A stretch of 64,000 nt of DNA from Povalibacter uvarum (GCF_014202975.1 NZ_JACHHZ010000004.1:186001-250000); one strand, 5' to 3'. Positions 26,289 to 35,500 are shown, counted from the first letter of the stretch. Numbers and translations are program-made. Notes: generated by a model from the sequence alone, not told the origin.

Positions 26289-27638
26289 TCAGGCTAGTCG
26301 GGCACAACGAATCATCGCGTCCGCACTGCGCTCGACATCTTCATCCGTCGTCGCCCACGACGAGACGCTGATGCGCATGGCAGTAGAGCCCTGCCACACC
26401 GTGACACCCGCCCAGCACGTGCCGTCCTTCTGGATCGCATCGATCGCGCGGCGGGTCGCGGCATCGTCGCCGAATTTCACCACGACCTGGTTCAGTACGA
26501 CCTCGTTGAGGATTTCGTGGCCGGCGGCTGCCAGGCGCTCGGCGAAGCGCCGCGCCTGGCGACAGTTGCGTTCGATCATTTCGACCAGTCCTTCGCGTCC
26601 GAGCTGTCGCAGGGCGGCCCAGATTTCAATGCCGCGTGCGCGGCGTGAAAGCTCCGGCGTGTAGTCGCACGGATTTCGCCGCGTGCCCGTCGTTGGCAGG
26701 TACTCCGCTGTGATCGACATTGCGGCTCGCAGTGCATCCGCGTCGCGTACGAAAGCGATGCCGCTGTCGTAAGGAACGTTGAGCCACTTGTGCGCATCCG
26801 TGGCCCACGAGTCCGCGAGTTCCAGGCCGCGAGCGAGCGGCGCGAGAGAAGGGACCGCGCGTGCCCACAGACCGAATGCACCATCGACGTGAATCCAGGC
26901 GCCCGCTTCGCGCGCGATCGGGCAGATCTCCGCGAACGAATCGAACGCACCGCTGTTCACGTTGCCCGCCTGCAGACACAGGATCGTGGGGCCGGAGAAT
27001 TTCGGCAGGCGATGCGCGCGCATCCGCCCTTGCCGATCGACCGGAACGCGCACGAGCCGCGAGCGTCCGAGTCCCAGCATTCCCAGCGACTTGAGCAATG
27101 TGGGATGACCTTCATCGCCCACGACCACCTGGATCGGCGGCGCACCGAAGAGGCCGTCTGCTTCGACAGCCCATCCGATACGTTTCAGTACAGCGTTGCG
27201 TGCAGCGGCGAGCGCAGTGAAGTTGGCGACCGTCGCGCCGGTGACGAAGCCGACGGCGCTTTCCGCAGGTAGAGCGAGCACATCGAGGAGCCAGCGAGCA
27301 GCTACTTCTTCGAGTCGGGCAACGCCGGGGGTCGGCGAAGCCATGCTCGCGTTCTGATCCCACGCAGCAGCCAGCCAGTTCGCCGCGACCGTGACCGGCA
27401 GCGATCCGCCGATCACGAATCCGAAAAATCGAGGACCCGCCATTGCCATCGTTGCGGGCGTGATCAGTTCGTCCAGTCGTGCGAGCACAGCAGCCGGATC
27501 CGATGTGGCGACAGGAAGCGGCTCGTCGAGCAGCGCCAATCGTTCGACAGCCGCAGGCGGCGCCTGCACTGGGAGATCCGGCAGCGATTCGAGATAGCGG
27601 ATCGCGCGTTTGGCCGCGTCATCGAGGAGTAATTTCAT
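26289..27638 (-). CDS. PLP-dependent group II decarboxylase
   Basis: 449 aa. The group II (Glu/aromatic amino acid) decarboxylase fold is shown by AGNVNSGAFDSF, HVDGAFGLWARA and the PLP lysine in ATDAHKWLNVPYDSG. GFVTGATVANFTALAAAR binds the cofactor phosphate. Substrate choice among aromatic, glutamate or other amino acids cannot be decided. It is convergent with gor and has no operon partner. Confidence 0.88.
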   Translation of the reverse strand: MKLLLDDAAKRAIRYLESLPDLPVQAPPAAVERLALLDEPLPVATSDPAAVLARLDELITPATMAMAGPRFFGFVIGGSLPVTVAANWLAAAWDQNASMASPTPGVARLEEVAARWLLDVLALPAESAVGFVTGATVANFTALAAARNAVLKRIGWAVEADGLFGAPPIQVVVGDEGHPTLLKSLGMLGLGRSRLVRVPVDRQGRMRAHRLPKFSGPTILCLQAGNVNSGAFDSFAEICPIAREAGAWIHVDGAFGLWARAVPSLAPLARGLELADSWATDAHKWLNVPYDSGIAFVRDADALRAAMSITAEYLPTTGTRRNPCDYTPELSRRARGIEIWAALRQLGREGLVEMIERNCRQARRFAERLAAAGHEILNEVVLNQVVVKFGDDAATRRAIDAIQKDGTCWAGVTVWQGSTAMRISVSSWATTDEDVERSADAMIRCARLA

Positions 27639-27647
27639 TGTGAGGTG

Positions 27648-27716
27648 CCGTCACTCCCGCGAAGGCGGGAGTCCATTCGGTAGCTGAAGATGGATTCCCG
27701 CTTGCGCGTGAATGAC
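27648..27716. repeat. dRS3-like repeat pair
   Basis: Left copy TCACTCCCGCGAAGGCGGGA then GTCCATT. The right copy is inverted (ATGGATTCCCGCTTGCGCGTGAATGAC) and its stem has decayed (GCGTG for GCGGG). The pair lies upstream of the decarboxylase start. Confidence 0.75.
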
Positions 27717-27835
27717 CAACGTGGCCCAAGTGTGCACCCGGCCTGCCGACGCACACAGGAGCAGTTGTGTCGCGCGCACCGCGATACACCGTCACCGACT
27801 TTCGACAGGGTGGGTCTGCCTGGGACGACCGCGCG

Positions 27836-28786
27836 TCAGTGCGCCGTTCCGTAGATCGCGCGCAGCGCGCGTGCCGCAGTCGTGTAACGGAACTCGAAAC
27901 CGAGTTCCTGTGCGCGGCGCGGAATCACTCGCTGCCCTTCGATGAGCAGCTGGGCCATTTCGCCGAGGCCGGCTTTCACGACGGAAGCGGGAACGTGCAT
28001 CCAGATCGGGCGATGCAATGCATCGCCGAGAAGACTGTAGAAATCGCGATAGCGCAGCGGCTCGGGTGCAGTCGCATTGATCGCGCCGGTGTATCGGCCG
28101 TTGTCGAGCGCGAGGAGCAGCATGCGAATCAGGTCGTCGATGTGGATCCAGCTGAGCCAGTGAGTGCCTGTGCCGGGCACTACACCTGCGTACCATCGTA
28201 CCGGGCGTGCAAGACGCGGCAGTGCTCCGCCATCACCGCTCAGCACGACGCCGGTGCGCAGGCATGCGACACGCACGCCGCTCGCGCTCGCAGCCGCAGC
28301 TGCCGATTCCCATTCGCTGCACAGCGCGCTCTGAAACATGCTTTGCGGTGGCGTGGTCTCGTCGATCGTTTCGTCGCCGTGAACGCCGTAGTAGCCGATC
28401 GCCGATCCGTTGATGAGGACGGTGGGCTTGTGTTGCAGCCGGTTGCAGAGCGCGACCACGGCGCGAGTCGTGTCGATGCGGCTGGCAAGCAGCCGCTTGC
28501 GGCGGGATTCGGTCCAGGGCATGCCGAAGATGGGCTCGCCGGCAAGGTTCACGATGCCGTCGATCGAAGCCTGATCGGGCAGCTCATCCAGCGATCGAAC
28601 GATCCTGACTTTCGCGTTCAGCCTGCGTTGCGCGCGCTTCGGATCGCGCACGAGCGCGATCATCCGATCGCCGCGTCGCAGCAGCGGCTTCACGAGATGG
28701 CTGCCGATGAACCCCGTGGCGCCCGTGATCAGCCACGTGCGTCCCGCTGTCGGTCCCGGCAGAAAGTCGGCGCTGGCGCTGGCCAA
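27836..28786 (-). CDS. TIGR01777 family epimerase (YfcH-like)
   Basis: 316 aa, NAD(P)-binding Rossmann protein of the extended SDR group. TWLITGATGFIGSHLVKPLLRRG is the nucleotide-binding glycine motif, VNLAGEPI and NGSAIGYYG are typical of TIGR01777, and the C-terminal part (PIWMHVPASVVKAGLGEMAQLLIEG) is the DUF1731 domain ending the family. Reaction unknown. Stand-alone gene. Confidence 0.88.
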   Translation of the reverse strand: MASASADFLPGPTAGRTWLITGATGFIGSHLVKPLLRRGDRMIALVRDPKRAQRRLNAKVRIVRSLDELPDQASIDGIVNLAGEPIFGMPWTESRRKRLLASRIDTTRAVVALCNRLQHKPTVLINGSAIGYYGVHGDETIDETTPPQSMFQSALCSEWESAAAAASASGVRVACLRTGVVLSGDGGALPRLARPVRWYAGVVPGTGTHWLSWIHIDDLIRMLLLALDNGRYTGAINATAPEPLRYRDFYSLLGDALHRPIWMHVPASVVKAGLGEMAQLLIEGQRVIPRRAQELGFEFRYTTAARALRAIYGTAH

Positions 28787-28914
28787 GCGAGGATCTCCCT
28801 ATGCAATCGTGCCCTCAAGCTGACAGGCAGCGCACCGGCTCAGGCAATAGGTTTTTTCGCGGACGTCCGGCAGGGATATCCGATGGTTCGGCGCAAACGC
28901 ACGACAGGGCGTGG

Positions 28915-29562
28915 CTAATCGCCCGCGGCGGCGATCGGCAGCGGCGTGATGGGCATCAGCGCTTCGACGGTGAGTCCGGGGCTGCCGAGCGGGCGCGACC
29001 CGGGGGTGCAGTAGATCGTTGCTTTGGTCGTGATGCCGAAGGTCGGGAACACCTGCTCACCCATCGCGGCCAGCAGATCGCAATCGTTCGGGGACAGGTG
29101 CAGGCGTTCGAGACGTGCAAACGAGACGTCGGTCCGGATCGCACGGAACCGGCGAACGGTTTCGGGAGTGGGAAGTTTCCAGTTCCGCGTCTGCGCCACC
29201 AGTTCCGTCCGGGTATCGAACGTCGTCTCGGTTTCGACGTTCTCCTCGGTCGCTTCGATAGGCACACCCGCGACGATACGGACGCTGGTGTCGTTGATCA
29301 GCGCGCCGACAGAACACTTCGCCCGGACATCCATCGGATCGGCCGCACCGACGGCCCGCATGATGTCCGCAACGCGTTGTTGCAGGATGTCGCAGTAGTA
29401 GAAGGTCGTGGGACTCTGGAAATGAAAGGTCACGCTGCGCACCCGCCAGATGGCGTCGACCGCCTGCGTCAGATCCACCGGCGCTTCGGCCCGCGAACCC
29501 ATGCAGCAAAGCAGCGCGGTCGCGACTGCGACGCTGCGTGCGGCTGCTGAGCGAAGAGGCAT
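28915..29562 (-). CDS. Hypothetical secreted protein
   Basis: 215 aa. Signal peptide: SVAVATALLCCMGSRAEA. The mature part has four cysteines (YYCDI, AKCSV, NDCDL, IYCTP) that could form two disulfides, and mixed alpha/beta composition. No family recognised. Divergent from the beta-propeller gene at 29687, so they may share a control region. Confidence 0.65.
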   Translation of the reverse strand: MPLRSAAARSVAVATALLCCMGSRAEAPVDLTQAVDAIWRVRSVTFHFQSPTTFYYCDILQQRVADIMRAVGAADPMDVRAKCSVGALINDTSVRIVAGVPIEATEENVETETTFDTRTELVAQTRNWKLPTPETVRRFRAIRTDVSFARLERLHLSPNDCDLLAAMGEQVFPTFGITTKATIYCTPGSRPLGSPGLTVEALMPITPLPIAAAGD

Positions 29563-29686
29563 AGGTCCTCCGGTGATGTGGCGAGTCTACGCCTGCCGGA
29601 GCGCTCCGATGCAATCTGATCAGTGCGGAGCCAGCATTGAGCATGATCGGCTGGTGATATCGCCGGGCCTGCCGCACCATGCCGCA

Positions 29687-30613
29687 ATGCGCGCACTGTG
29701 CCTTGCCCTCCTGTATTCGGCGACGTGCTTTTCGGCCGACGAGGTGGAGCCGATCGAGCGGTATGCGATCGAGGCCGTGCGCATCGATGACACCGCCGGT
29801 TTGCTGGCCGCCGATGCCGACGGTGTCTGGATCGCCAGCAATGGCCGGATCGACAAGTTCGTGCGTGGCGAATCAGATCCGGTCGTCAGTGCGACGCCCG
29901 ATGCGCCCTGCGGCGTTGCCGCAGTGGATTTCAACGCTGTCTGGATTGCTGATTGCAAAGAGCGCGCGATTCATCGCATCAATCGTTTCGACGGGAATCG
30001 CGTCGCTCTGATTCGCACCGGACTTGCGGATTCCAGTGGGTTGCTGCGGCTGGCGACAGGTGCCGGCAGTGTGTGGGTGCTGAGTGATGCGGCCGGCGAA
30101 CTCGTTAGGGTCGATCCACGCACGAACGCCGTCAGCGCACGAATTGCAGTCGCGACGGATTCATTCGCCGCCGCCTTCGGCTTCGGTTCGCTGTGGATCA
30201 CCAACTCGCGCGCCAACACCGTTCAACGCATCAATCCGCGGACGAATCGTGTCGTCGCCACGATCGCTGTCGGTCCATCGCCGGGGCCGCTGGCGACAGG
30301 CGAGGGCGCGGTCTGGATCCTCGATCGAGGTGACGGATCCGTCACCCGGATCGATCCCGACATCAACGCTGTGGCCGCGACGATCGAAACGGACGCATCG
30401 GGGACAGGCAGCGACATCGACGCAGGCGGTGGACGAGTCTGGGTTCGCGGCTCCAGGACGTTGTCGGTGATCCATCCAAAGCTCAATCGCATCGTTGCGC
30501 GCTATGGTACTGGCGGCGGTGGTTCAGTGAGTGTCGCTGCGGATGCGGTGTGGGTGTCCTCGGCCGAAGCGGGTACGCTCTGGGTCCTGCCGCGGCCGGC
30601 GGCCGCCGACTGA
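29687..30613 (+). CDS. Secreted beta-propeller protein (Vgb/YVTN-like)
   Basis: 308 aa from ATG 29687, with a short signal peptide (ALCLALLYSATCFSA). Repeating units of about 40 residues of the type GAVWILDRGDGSVTRIDPDINAVAATI and GSLWITNSRANTVQRINPRTNRVVATI mark a six- or seven-bladed propeller like virginiamycin B lyase and YVTN proteins. The His/Glu residues needed for Vgb lyase activity were not located. An earlier in-frame start (29450) is not preferred. The DUF2891 gene follows 22 bp downstream, probably in one operon. Confidence 0.78.
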   Translation: MRALCLALLYSATCFSADEVEPIERYAIEAVRIDDTAGLLAADADGVWIASNGRIDKFVRGESDPVVSATPDAPCGVAAVDFNAVWIADCKERAIHRINRFDGNRVALIRTGLADSSGLLRLATGAGSVWVLSDAAGELVRVDPRTNAVSARIAVATDSFAAAFGFGSLWITNSRANTVQRINPRTNRVVATIAVGPSPGPLATGEGAVWILDRGDGSVTRIDPDINAVAATIETDASGTGSDIDAGGGRVWVRGSRTLSVIHPKLNRIVARYGTGGGGSVSVAADAVWVSSAEAGTLWVLPRPAAAD

Positions 30614-30635
30614 CTTGTCTGAAGGGGTGCTCTTC

Positions 30636-31703
30636 ATGCGGATCGCTGTCGTTCTGTTGATTGCGCTTGCCAGTCCCGCCGTTTCATCGGCGTCGTCGCT
30701 GGATCTGCCGGCGGCGCAGCGATTTGCAACGCTCGCGCTCGACTGCGTCCACAAGGAATACCCGAACAAGATCGCGCACGTGCTCGCCAGCGATGCGGAT
30801 GCGAAGCCGCCCCGGTTGCTGACGCCGGCGTTCTACGGCTGCTATGACTGGCATTCGTCAGTGCACGCACATTGGCTTCTGGCGCGCGTCGCACGATCGT
30901 TCCCCGACAGCGACACGGCAGCGAAGGCACGATCGGCGTTGGCGAAGAGCCTTACGGCGCAGAACATCGCGGTCGAAGTCGCGTACCTGAAGACGGACGG
31001 ACGCGCTTCCTTCGAGCGTCCCTACGGCCTCGCCTGGCTGCTGCAGCTCGCGGCCGAACTGCGTGGCTGGAACAGCCCGCAAGGCCGTGAATGGGCCGCT
31101 GTGCTCGCTCCGCTCGAAGCCGAGGCGGTTTCACGATTGAACGGCTGGTTGCCGAAGCTGCGGTATCCCATTCGTGTCGGCGAACATGATCAGACCGCGT
31201 TCGCATTCGGCCTCGTCTGGGACTGGGCGAGAATCAGCGGCAACAGCGAAATGCAGCAGCTTCTGAGGGAAAAGGCGCGGCAGTTCTATCTGAATGATCG
31301 CAATTGCCCGCTCTCGTACGAGCCGTCGGGCCAGGATTTCCTGTCGCCCTGTCTTGCCGAAGCGGATTTCGTTCGCCGCGTGCTCGAGCCAGCGGCGTTC
31401 GCGAAATGGCTCGATGCATTTCTGCCGACCATCGACCGCAAAGGCTCTGCCGACTGGCTGCCTCCCGCCGAGATTACCGATCGCAGCGACCCCAAGCTCG
31501 CGCATCTCGATGGCTTGAATCTCAGCCGCGCGTGGATGCTGGAAGGTGTTGTGCGCGGGCTGCCGGGGAAGGATTCGCGAATTCCTGCGCTGCGTGCGGC
31601 TGCGGGCAGGCATCGTGATGTGTCGCTCGGTGCCGTGACGAGTGAACACTACGTCGGGAGTCACTGGCTGGGGACGTTTGCGCTGTACGGCGCGTCGCAG
31701 TGA
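30636..31703 (+). CDS. DUF2891 family secreted protein
   Basis: 355 aa. Signal peptide MRIAVVLLIALASPAVSSAS. Residues such as PAFYGCYDWHSSVHAHWLLAR, RPYGLAWLLQLAAEL and HLDGLNLSRAWMLEG are characteristic of DUF2891, an alpha/alpha-toroid-like family of unknown function. His and aromatic residues in these blocks suggest an enzymatic pocket (inference). GAAGGGG eight nt before ATG 30636 supports the start. Second gene after the propeller protein. Confidence 0.85.
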   Translation: MRIAVVLLIALASPAVSSASSLDLPAAQRFATLALDCVHKEYPNKIAHVLASDADAKPPRLLTPAFYGCYDWHSSVHAHWLLARVARSFPDSDTAAKARSALAKSLTAQNIAVEVAYLKTDGRASFERPYGLAWLLQLAAELRGWNSPQGREWAAVLAPLEAEAVSRLNGWLPKLRYPIRVGEHDQTAFAFGLVWDWARISGNSEMQQLLREKARQFYLNDRNCPLSYEPSGQDFLSPCLAEADFVRRVLEPAAFAKWLDAFLPTIDRKGSADWLPPAEITDRSDPKLAHLDGLNLSRAWMLEGVVRGLPGKDSRIPALRAAAGRHRDVSLGAVTSEHYVGSHWLGTFALYGASQ

Positions 31704-31744
31704 CAGAACGGCGCGCGCGCCGTGAAGATGCTCTTCGGCATGAC

Positions 31745-31854
31745 GTCCGGCTGAGGTGGTCTCAACGGGTCCGCTGCGCCTGCATCCTTTTGTGGGTCCG
31801 GCTTCAGCCGGACGTCATGCGAAGCATCCCCTTTCATGTCCGGCGAAGCCGGAC
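31745..31854. repeat. REP-like cluster, one full and two damaged copies
   Basis: Full copy 31792-31813 (GTGGGTCCGGCTTCAGCCGG then AC) followed by GTCATGCGAAGCATCCC. A truncated copy lies at 31745-31756, and a shortened palindrome GTCCGGCGAAGCCGGAC at 31838-31854. The CATGCGAAGCAT flank is shared with the 17450 cluster. Confidence 0.8.
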
Positions 31855-31858
31855 GCTC

Positions 31859-31893
31859 TGGCTACCTGCTAGCCGGCTACCCGCTAGCAGGCT
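31859..31893. repeat. Heptamer-repeat locus G (single arm, GCTAGCC/GGCTACC word)
   Basis: Units GGCTACCT, GCTAGCC, GGCTACCC, GCTAGCA, GGCT. It lies directly beyond the REP cluster and before the end of the VNGSI-repeat gene. No inverted arm is seen. Confidence 0.7.
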
Positions 31894-31900
31894 CTCCTCG

Positions 31901-32626
31901 TCATTTCTCCACCTTCTCCCGATCCGCACTCGACGGCTCGTCGCCGGCGAACATGATCGCCGTGGCACCGCTGACCGGGCCGATCTTCGCGCGATTGCTG
32001 ACGAACAGATCGACGTCCTGTTCGAACTTCAGCGTGCCGTTGACGACCGCGTCCGGGCCGATCGTGATGGTGGGGCGCTTGCGATGGCTGTTGAACCAGT
32101 TGCCGCGGGGCTTTTCCACGAGGATGCCGCCATCGACCCGAGAGTTCGCCCCGATCGTGATATTGCCGTTGGTCGTCTTCAGGCCGCCGCCGACCTGCGC
32201 TGCTTCGAGGCTGATGCTGCCGTTCACGGTTTCGACCTTGCCGCGGACGTCACCGCCTTTGGCGACCTCGATCGAACCGTTCACGGTGGAGACGCCCTGG
32301 GCAACCTGTGCCCCTGAGCCGAAACGTACCTTGCCGTTGACCGTTTCGACGGATTCGGCCTTGACCTCATCTCCGATGCGGATGCCGCCGTTGACGGTAT
32401 CGACTGCGCGCACGCTGACGCGGTCTTCGATCGTGATCGAGCCGTTCACCGTTTCCACGTCCTGGGTGGTCGCCCCGTCCTCGATCGTGATCGAGCCATT
32501 GACCGAGCTGACATCGCCCGCGACCTCGCCCGCATCGACGCGGATCGAGCTGTTGACCTTCGAGATGTCCCCCTCGGCGAACGCCATCAACGGGATGAGC
32601 AGCAGGGCATACCAGCACTTCTTCAT
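31901..32626 (-). CDS. Secreted VNGSI-repeat (beta-solenoid) protein
   Basis: 241 aa from ATG 32626, with GAAGGAG before the start. Signal peptide: MKKCWYALLLIPLMAFA. The mature protein is built from about nine repeats of 19-22 residues centred on VNGSI/VNGGI/TNGNI (for example SSVNGSITIEDGATTQDVET), with a polar turn between. This pattern predicts a right-handed beta-helix like DUF4097/bactofilin-type solenoids. The C-terminus ends in a non-repeating FAGDEPSSADREKVEK. Function unknown; a periplasmic or surface structural role is inference. Confidence 0.75.
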   Translation of the reverse strand: MKKCWYALLLIPLMAFAEGDISKVNSSIRVDAGEVAGDVSSVNGSITIEDGATTQDVETVNGSITIEDRVSVRAVDTVNGGIRIGDEVKAESVETVNGKVRFGSGAQVAQGVSTVNGSIEVAKGGDVRGKVETVNGSISLEAAQVGGGLKTTNGNITIGANSRVDGGILVEKPRGNWFNSHRKRPTITIGPDAVVNGTLKFEQDVDLFVSNRAKIGPVSGATAIMFAGDEPSSADREKVEK

Positions 32627-32702
32627 GGGGTCTCCTTCGGGGTCACGTGCCTTTGGCGTTGCAATGACCTTTGGACGCGGCAGGAGGCTCCGGGGTTGCA
32701 AC

Positions 32703-32787
32703 GGATGAGCGATGAGCGGGGATGGCGGTTGCGGGTAACTCCGGCATCCGATTCCGGCTCATAGCTCACAGCTCATAGCTCGCAGCC
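32703..32787. repeat. Heptamer-repeat locus H (two arms, GATGAGC / AGCTCAT word)
   Basis: Short arm 1 (32703-32727: GATGAGC, GATGAGC, then degenerate) and a longer inverted arm 2 (32755-32787: CGGCTCAT, AGCTCAC, AGCTCAT, AGCTCGC, AGCC). It lies between two divergent genes (VNGSI protein and DUF2721 protein). Confidence 0.78.
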
Positions 32788-32868
32788 CCCGGGGCGGGCA
32801 CAATGCCTCTCAACAACCCGCCAGATGAGGAAGGGGCCTGACGGCCGCCAAGCGATATCGTGATCCCC

Positions 32869-33333
32869 ATGGACTCTGCCTCCCACGTCGCCAGTCTGGC
32901 CCAGGTCATCCAGCTCGCTGTCGCACCGGTGTTCCTGCTGGCCGGCGTCGCTGCCACGCTGAACGTGCTGGCATCTCGCATCGGTCGCATCATCGACCGG
33001 GCGCGACTGATGGAAGAGCGCCTCGAGACAGCGGGTCCCGAGCTGGCGGCAGAGCTTCATGCCCGGCTGAGGGTGCTGTCGCGTCGCGCGACGCTGATCA
33101 ATCGCGCCATCGCCCTGTGCGTCCTGTGTTCGCTCCTGGTCTCGCTGGTGGTGGCCGCGCTGTTCGTGAGCTCATCGCTGCGAGTCGATCTGGCGACGCC
33201 GATCGCCGTGGCATTCGTCGTCGCGCTGCTGAGTCTCGCGGCCGCGCTGCTGTTCTTCCTGCGCGAAGTCTTCATCGCCACCGCATCGACGACTTTCGGC
33301 GGGGCGAGAAAAGAGAAGGAAGTGATCAAGTGA
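32869..33333 (+). CDS. DUF2721 family membrane protein
   Basis: 154 aa from ATG 32869 (MDSASHVASLAQV); GTG 32860 is an alternative. Three hydrophobic helices: one near the N-terminus (IQLAVAPVFLLAGVAATLNVLA) followed by the charged RIGRIIDRARLMEERL, then two close to the C-terminus. This layout is typical of DUF2721, unknown function. Stand-alone gene followed by a dRS3-like repeat. Confidence 0.83.
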   Translation: MDSASHVASLAQVIQLAVAPVFLLAGVAATLNVLASRIGRIIDRARLMEERLETAGPELAAELHARLRVLSRRATLINRAIALCVLCSLLVSLVVAALFVSSSLRVDLATPIAVAFVVALLSLAAALLFFLREVFIATASTTFGGARKEKEVIK

Positions 33334-33368
33334 AGCCGGCTGGCCGGCTCGCCAGAAGCAGGTAGGTG

Positions 33369-33397
33369 AGTCATTCCCGCGAAAGCGGGAATCCATC
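33369..33397. repeat. dRS3-like repeat, single copy
   Basis: GTCATTCCCGCGAAAGCGGG followed by AATCCATCC. It is the cleanest copy of the consensus in the window and has no inverted partner. Confidence 0.8.
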
Positions 33398-33526
33398 CGA
33401 CCGCCGGATCGCCTTCCGCGTCGCCATCCAATGACACTTTCCAACCAAACGCGTCAGTCGGCCCGACGAACGGTCCTTAAGGCCGGCCATTTCCGTGATG
33501 TACTCCTCAACGTGACCCGCTTCCGA

Positions 33527-33562
33527 CCCGGCAATATGCCGGGGCGAACGCGCTACCGCGTT
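33527..33562 (+). promoter_or_regulatory. Two small hairpins in the leader of the CheD-like gene
   Basis: Hairpin 1: CCCGGCA / TGCCGGG, loop ATA (33527-33543). Hairpin 2: AACGCG / CGCGTT, loop CTAC (33547-33562), followed by TT. They end 16 nt before the start codon, just upstream of a GAGAGAG Shine-Dalgarno. Hairpin 2 with TTTT could act as a weak terminator or attenuator. Confidence 0.45.
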
Positions 33563-33578
33563 TTGCGAGAGAGTGTGA

Positions 33579-34085
33579 ATGTCCGCATCCGGTCCGGAAA
33601 TCCTCGTTCAACCCGACGCCTACCAAGTCTCGCGCGATGAGCAGTTGCTGGTCGCGGAGCTGACGGCTGCGCTTGCGATTTGCGTCTACGACGATACGCA
33701 GCCCGTGGCGGGCCTGCTGCATCTGCGCTACGTCGCGACCAACAACGATCAGCCGCTCGATCTCACCGACAACACTCTGAGCTCCGGTCTGCTGCTGATG
33801 GATCGCTTCTGCAAGGAGCTGCGTTCAGCGGGCGGCCGCAAGCAGAGCTGGCGTGTCAGCATCTTCGGACACACGCCCGACACGCCGGCGATGGCGGGTC
33901 CAGCCGCGACGGTGCTCGACCTCGCCAAGGCCTATTTCGGGGACGGCCGTCTGCCGGTCGAATGCAAGGAAAGCGTCCGCCCCCTCGGCCTCATCGTTCG
34001 TCTGCATGCGCGTGAAGGCCGCATCTGGGTGAACGGCACACCGGGCACCGGCAACGGCGCCAGGTTCGCTGCGCCCGCCGCCTGA
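33579..34085 (+). CDS. CheD-like (chemoreceptor deamidase fold) protein, orphan
   Basis: 168 aa. The region ALAICVYDDTQPVAGLLHLRYV resembles the CheD core GSCVAVCLYD...GGMxHxML, with Cys and His in the catalytic positions. A helix follows, then WRVSIFGHTPDT where CheD has KxFGGA, and the C-terminal GLIVRLHAREGRIWV matches the last CheD strands. The canonical GSC Gly/Ser are replaced (AIC). CheD deamidates receptor glutamines and works with CheC/CheY; no chemotaxis genes are nearby, so partners are unknown. Confidence 0.62.
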   Translation: MSASGPEILVQPDAYQVSRDEQLLVAELTAALAICVYDDTQPVAGLLHLRYVATNNDQPLDLTDNTLSSGLLLMDRFCKELRSAGGRKQSWRVSIFGHTPDTPAMAGPAATVLDLAKAYFGDGRLPVECKESVRPLGLIVRLHAREGRIWVNGTPGTGNGARFAAPAA

Positions 34086-34216
34086 CCCGTTCGCGGCGCG
34101 GAATCCGCGTACGACCATCGACAGACTTCCCGTTTCTTCACACGGGCCGCGCGTTTGCCGCTTGCAACTGCGGGTGCCGCCTGTAGCCTGTCGCCAGCCG
34201 CACAACAACGACCGCC

Positions 34217-35500
34217 ATGGCCATGACGAACGACGGCGCCGCTCCCCAACCCTTCTATCGCTCGCTCTATTTCCAGGTGCTCGTCGCGATCGTGATCGGC
34301 GTGGCGCTGGGTCACTACGCGCCGGAGCTCGGCGCGAAGATGAAGCCGCTCGGCGACGGATTCATCAAGCTCGTGAAGATGATGATCGGGCCGATCATCT
34401 TCTGCACCGTCGTCTCCGGCATCGCGGGTATGGAGAGCATGAAGTCCGTCGGCAAGACCGGCGTGCTGGCGCTGCTCTACTTCGAGATCATGAGCACGGT
34501 CGCGCTCGTCATCGGCCTCGTCGTGGTGAACCTCGTGAAGCCCGGCGCAGGCATGAACATCGATGTCGCCACCCTCGATGCCAGCAAGATCGAGGGCTAT
34601 GCGCACGCGGCGGAAGAGCAGAGCGTGATCGACTTCCTGCTGCACGTGATTCCGACGACCGTTTTCGATGCTTTCGCGAAAGGCGAGATTCTCCAGATCC
34701 TGCTGTTCGCTTTGCTGTTCGGCTTCGCGCTGCACATGGTGGGCGCACGCGCCCGGATCGTGTACGACTTCATCGACAGCGCATCGCTCGTGCTGTTCCG
34801 GATCATCGGCATGATCATGCGGCTCGCCCCGATCGGCGCGTTCGGCGCGATGGCTTTCACGATCGGCGCGTATGGCATCGGCAAGCTGCGTGAACTCGCG
34901 TGGCTCATGCTCTGCTTCTACGCAACCTGTCTGCTCTTCATCTTCGTGGTGCTCGGCGCGGTCACGCGGCTGCACGGCTTCAGCATCTGGAAGTTCGTGA
35001 AGTACATCCGGGAGGAGCTGTTCATCGTGCTCGGCACTTCATCGTCCGAGTCGGTGCTGCCGCGAATGATGAGCAAGATGGAAACCGCGGGTTGCTCGAA
35101 GCCCGTCGTCGGTCTCGTCATCCCGACCGGGTATTCGTTCAACCTCGACGGCACTTCGATCTATCTCACGATGGCTGCCGTCTTCATCGCGCAGGCGACG
35201 AATACACCCATGACCTTCGCGGACCAACTGACCCTGCTCGCGGTGCTGCTCCTGACTTCCAAGGGAGCGGCAGGCGTTACCGGGTCGGGGTTCATCGTGC
35301 TCGCGGCCACTCTATCGGCCGTCGGTACACTGCCGGTCACCGCGCTGGCCCTTATCCTTGGCATCGACCGTTTCATGTCCGAGGCGCGGGCGCTGACGAA
35401 CCTGGTGGGCAACGGCGTCGCTACGGTCGTCGTGGCCAAGTGGTGTCGGGCGCTGGATGAGAAAAAGCTCCGAGAACAACTCGATTCCACGACGACTTAG
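34217..35500 (+). CDS. dctA: Dicarboxylate/amino acid:cation symporter DctA
   Basis: 427-aa inner-membrane transporter of the DAACS/GltPh family, importing C4-dicarboxylates with protons or sodium. HP1 serine-rich motif [18 protein letters not shown]7 signature [17 protein letters not shown] and HP2 [12 protein letters not shown] are all intact. The [13 protein letters not shown] block is DctA-like. A GGTACTGC / GCAGTACC hairpin follows the stop. No DctBD sensor pair is adjacent. Confidence 0.93.
   Translation: MAMTNDGAAPQPFYRSLYFQVLVAIVIGVALGHYAPELGAKMKPLGDGFIKLVKMMIGPIIFCTVVSGIAGMESMKSVGKTGVLALLYFEIMSTVALVIGLVVVNLVKPGAGMNIDVATLDASKIEGYAHAAEEQSVIDFLLHVIPTTVFDAFAKGEILQILLFALLFGFALHMVGARARIVYDFIDSASLVLFRIIGMIMRLAPIGAFGAMAFTIGAYGIGKLRELAWLMLCFYATCLLFIFVVLGAVTRLHGFSIWKFVKYIREELFIVLGTSSSESVLPRMMSKMETAGCSKPVVGLVIPTGYSFNLDGTSIYLTMAAVFIAQATNTPMTFADQLTLLAVLLLTSKGAAGVTGSGFIVLAATLSAVGTLPVTALALILGIDRFMSEARALTNLVGNGVATVVVAKWCRALDEKKLREQLDSTTT

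Noticed and set aside
27712..28918. Plus-strand ORFs of 77 and 383 codons
   Set aside because: They are antisense to the TIGR01777 epimerase, whose NAD-binding and DUF1731 motifs are clear.
33431..33640. A 69-codon ORF overlapping the CheD-like start
   Set aside because: Arg/Ser-rich composition, no Shine-Dalgarno, and it overlaps the structured leader and the better-supported CheD-like gene.
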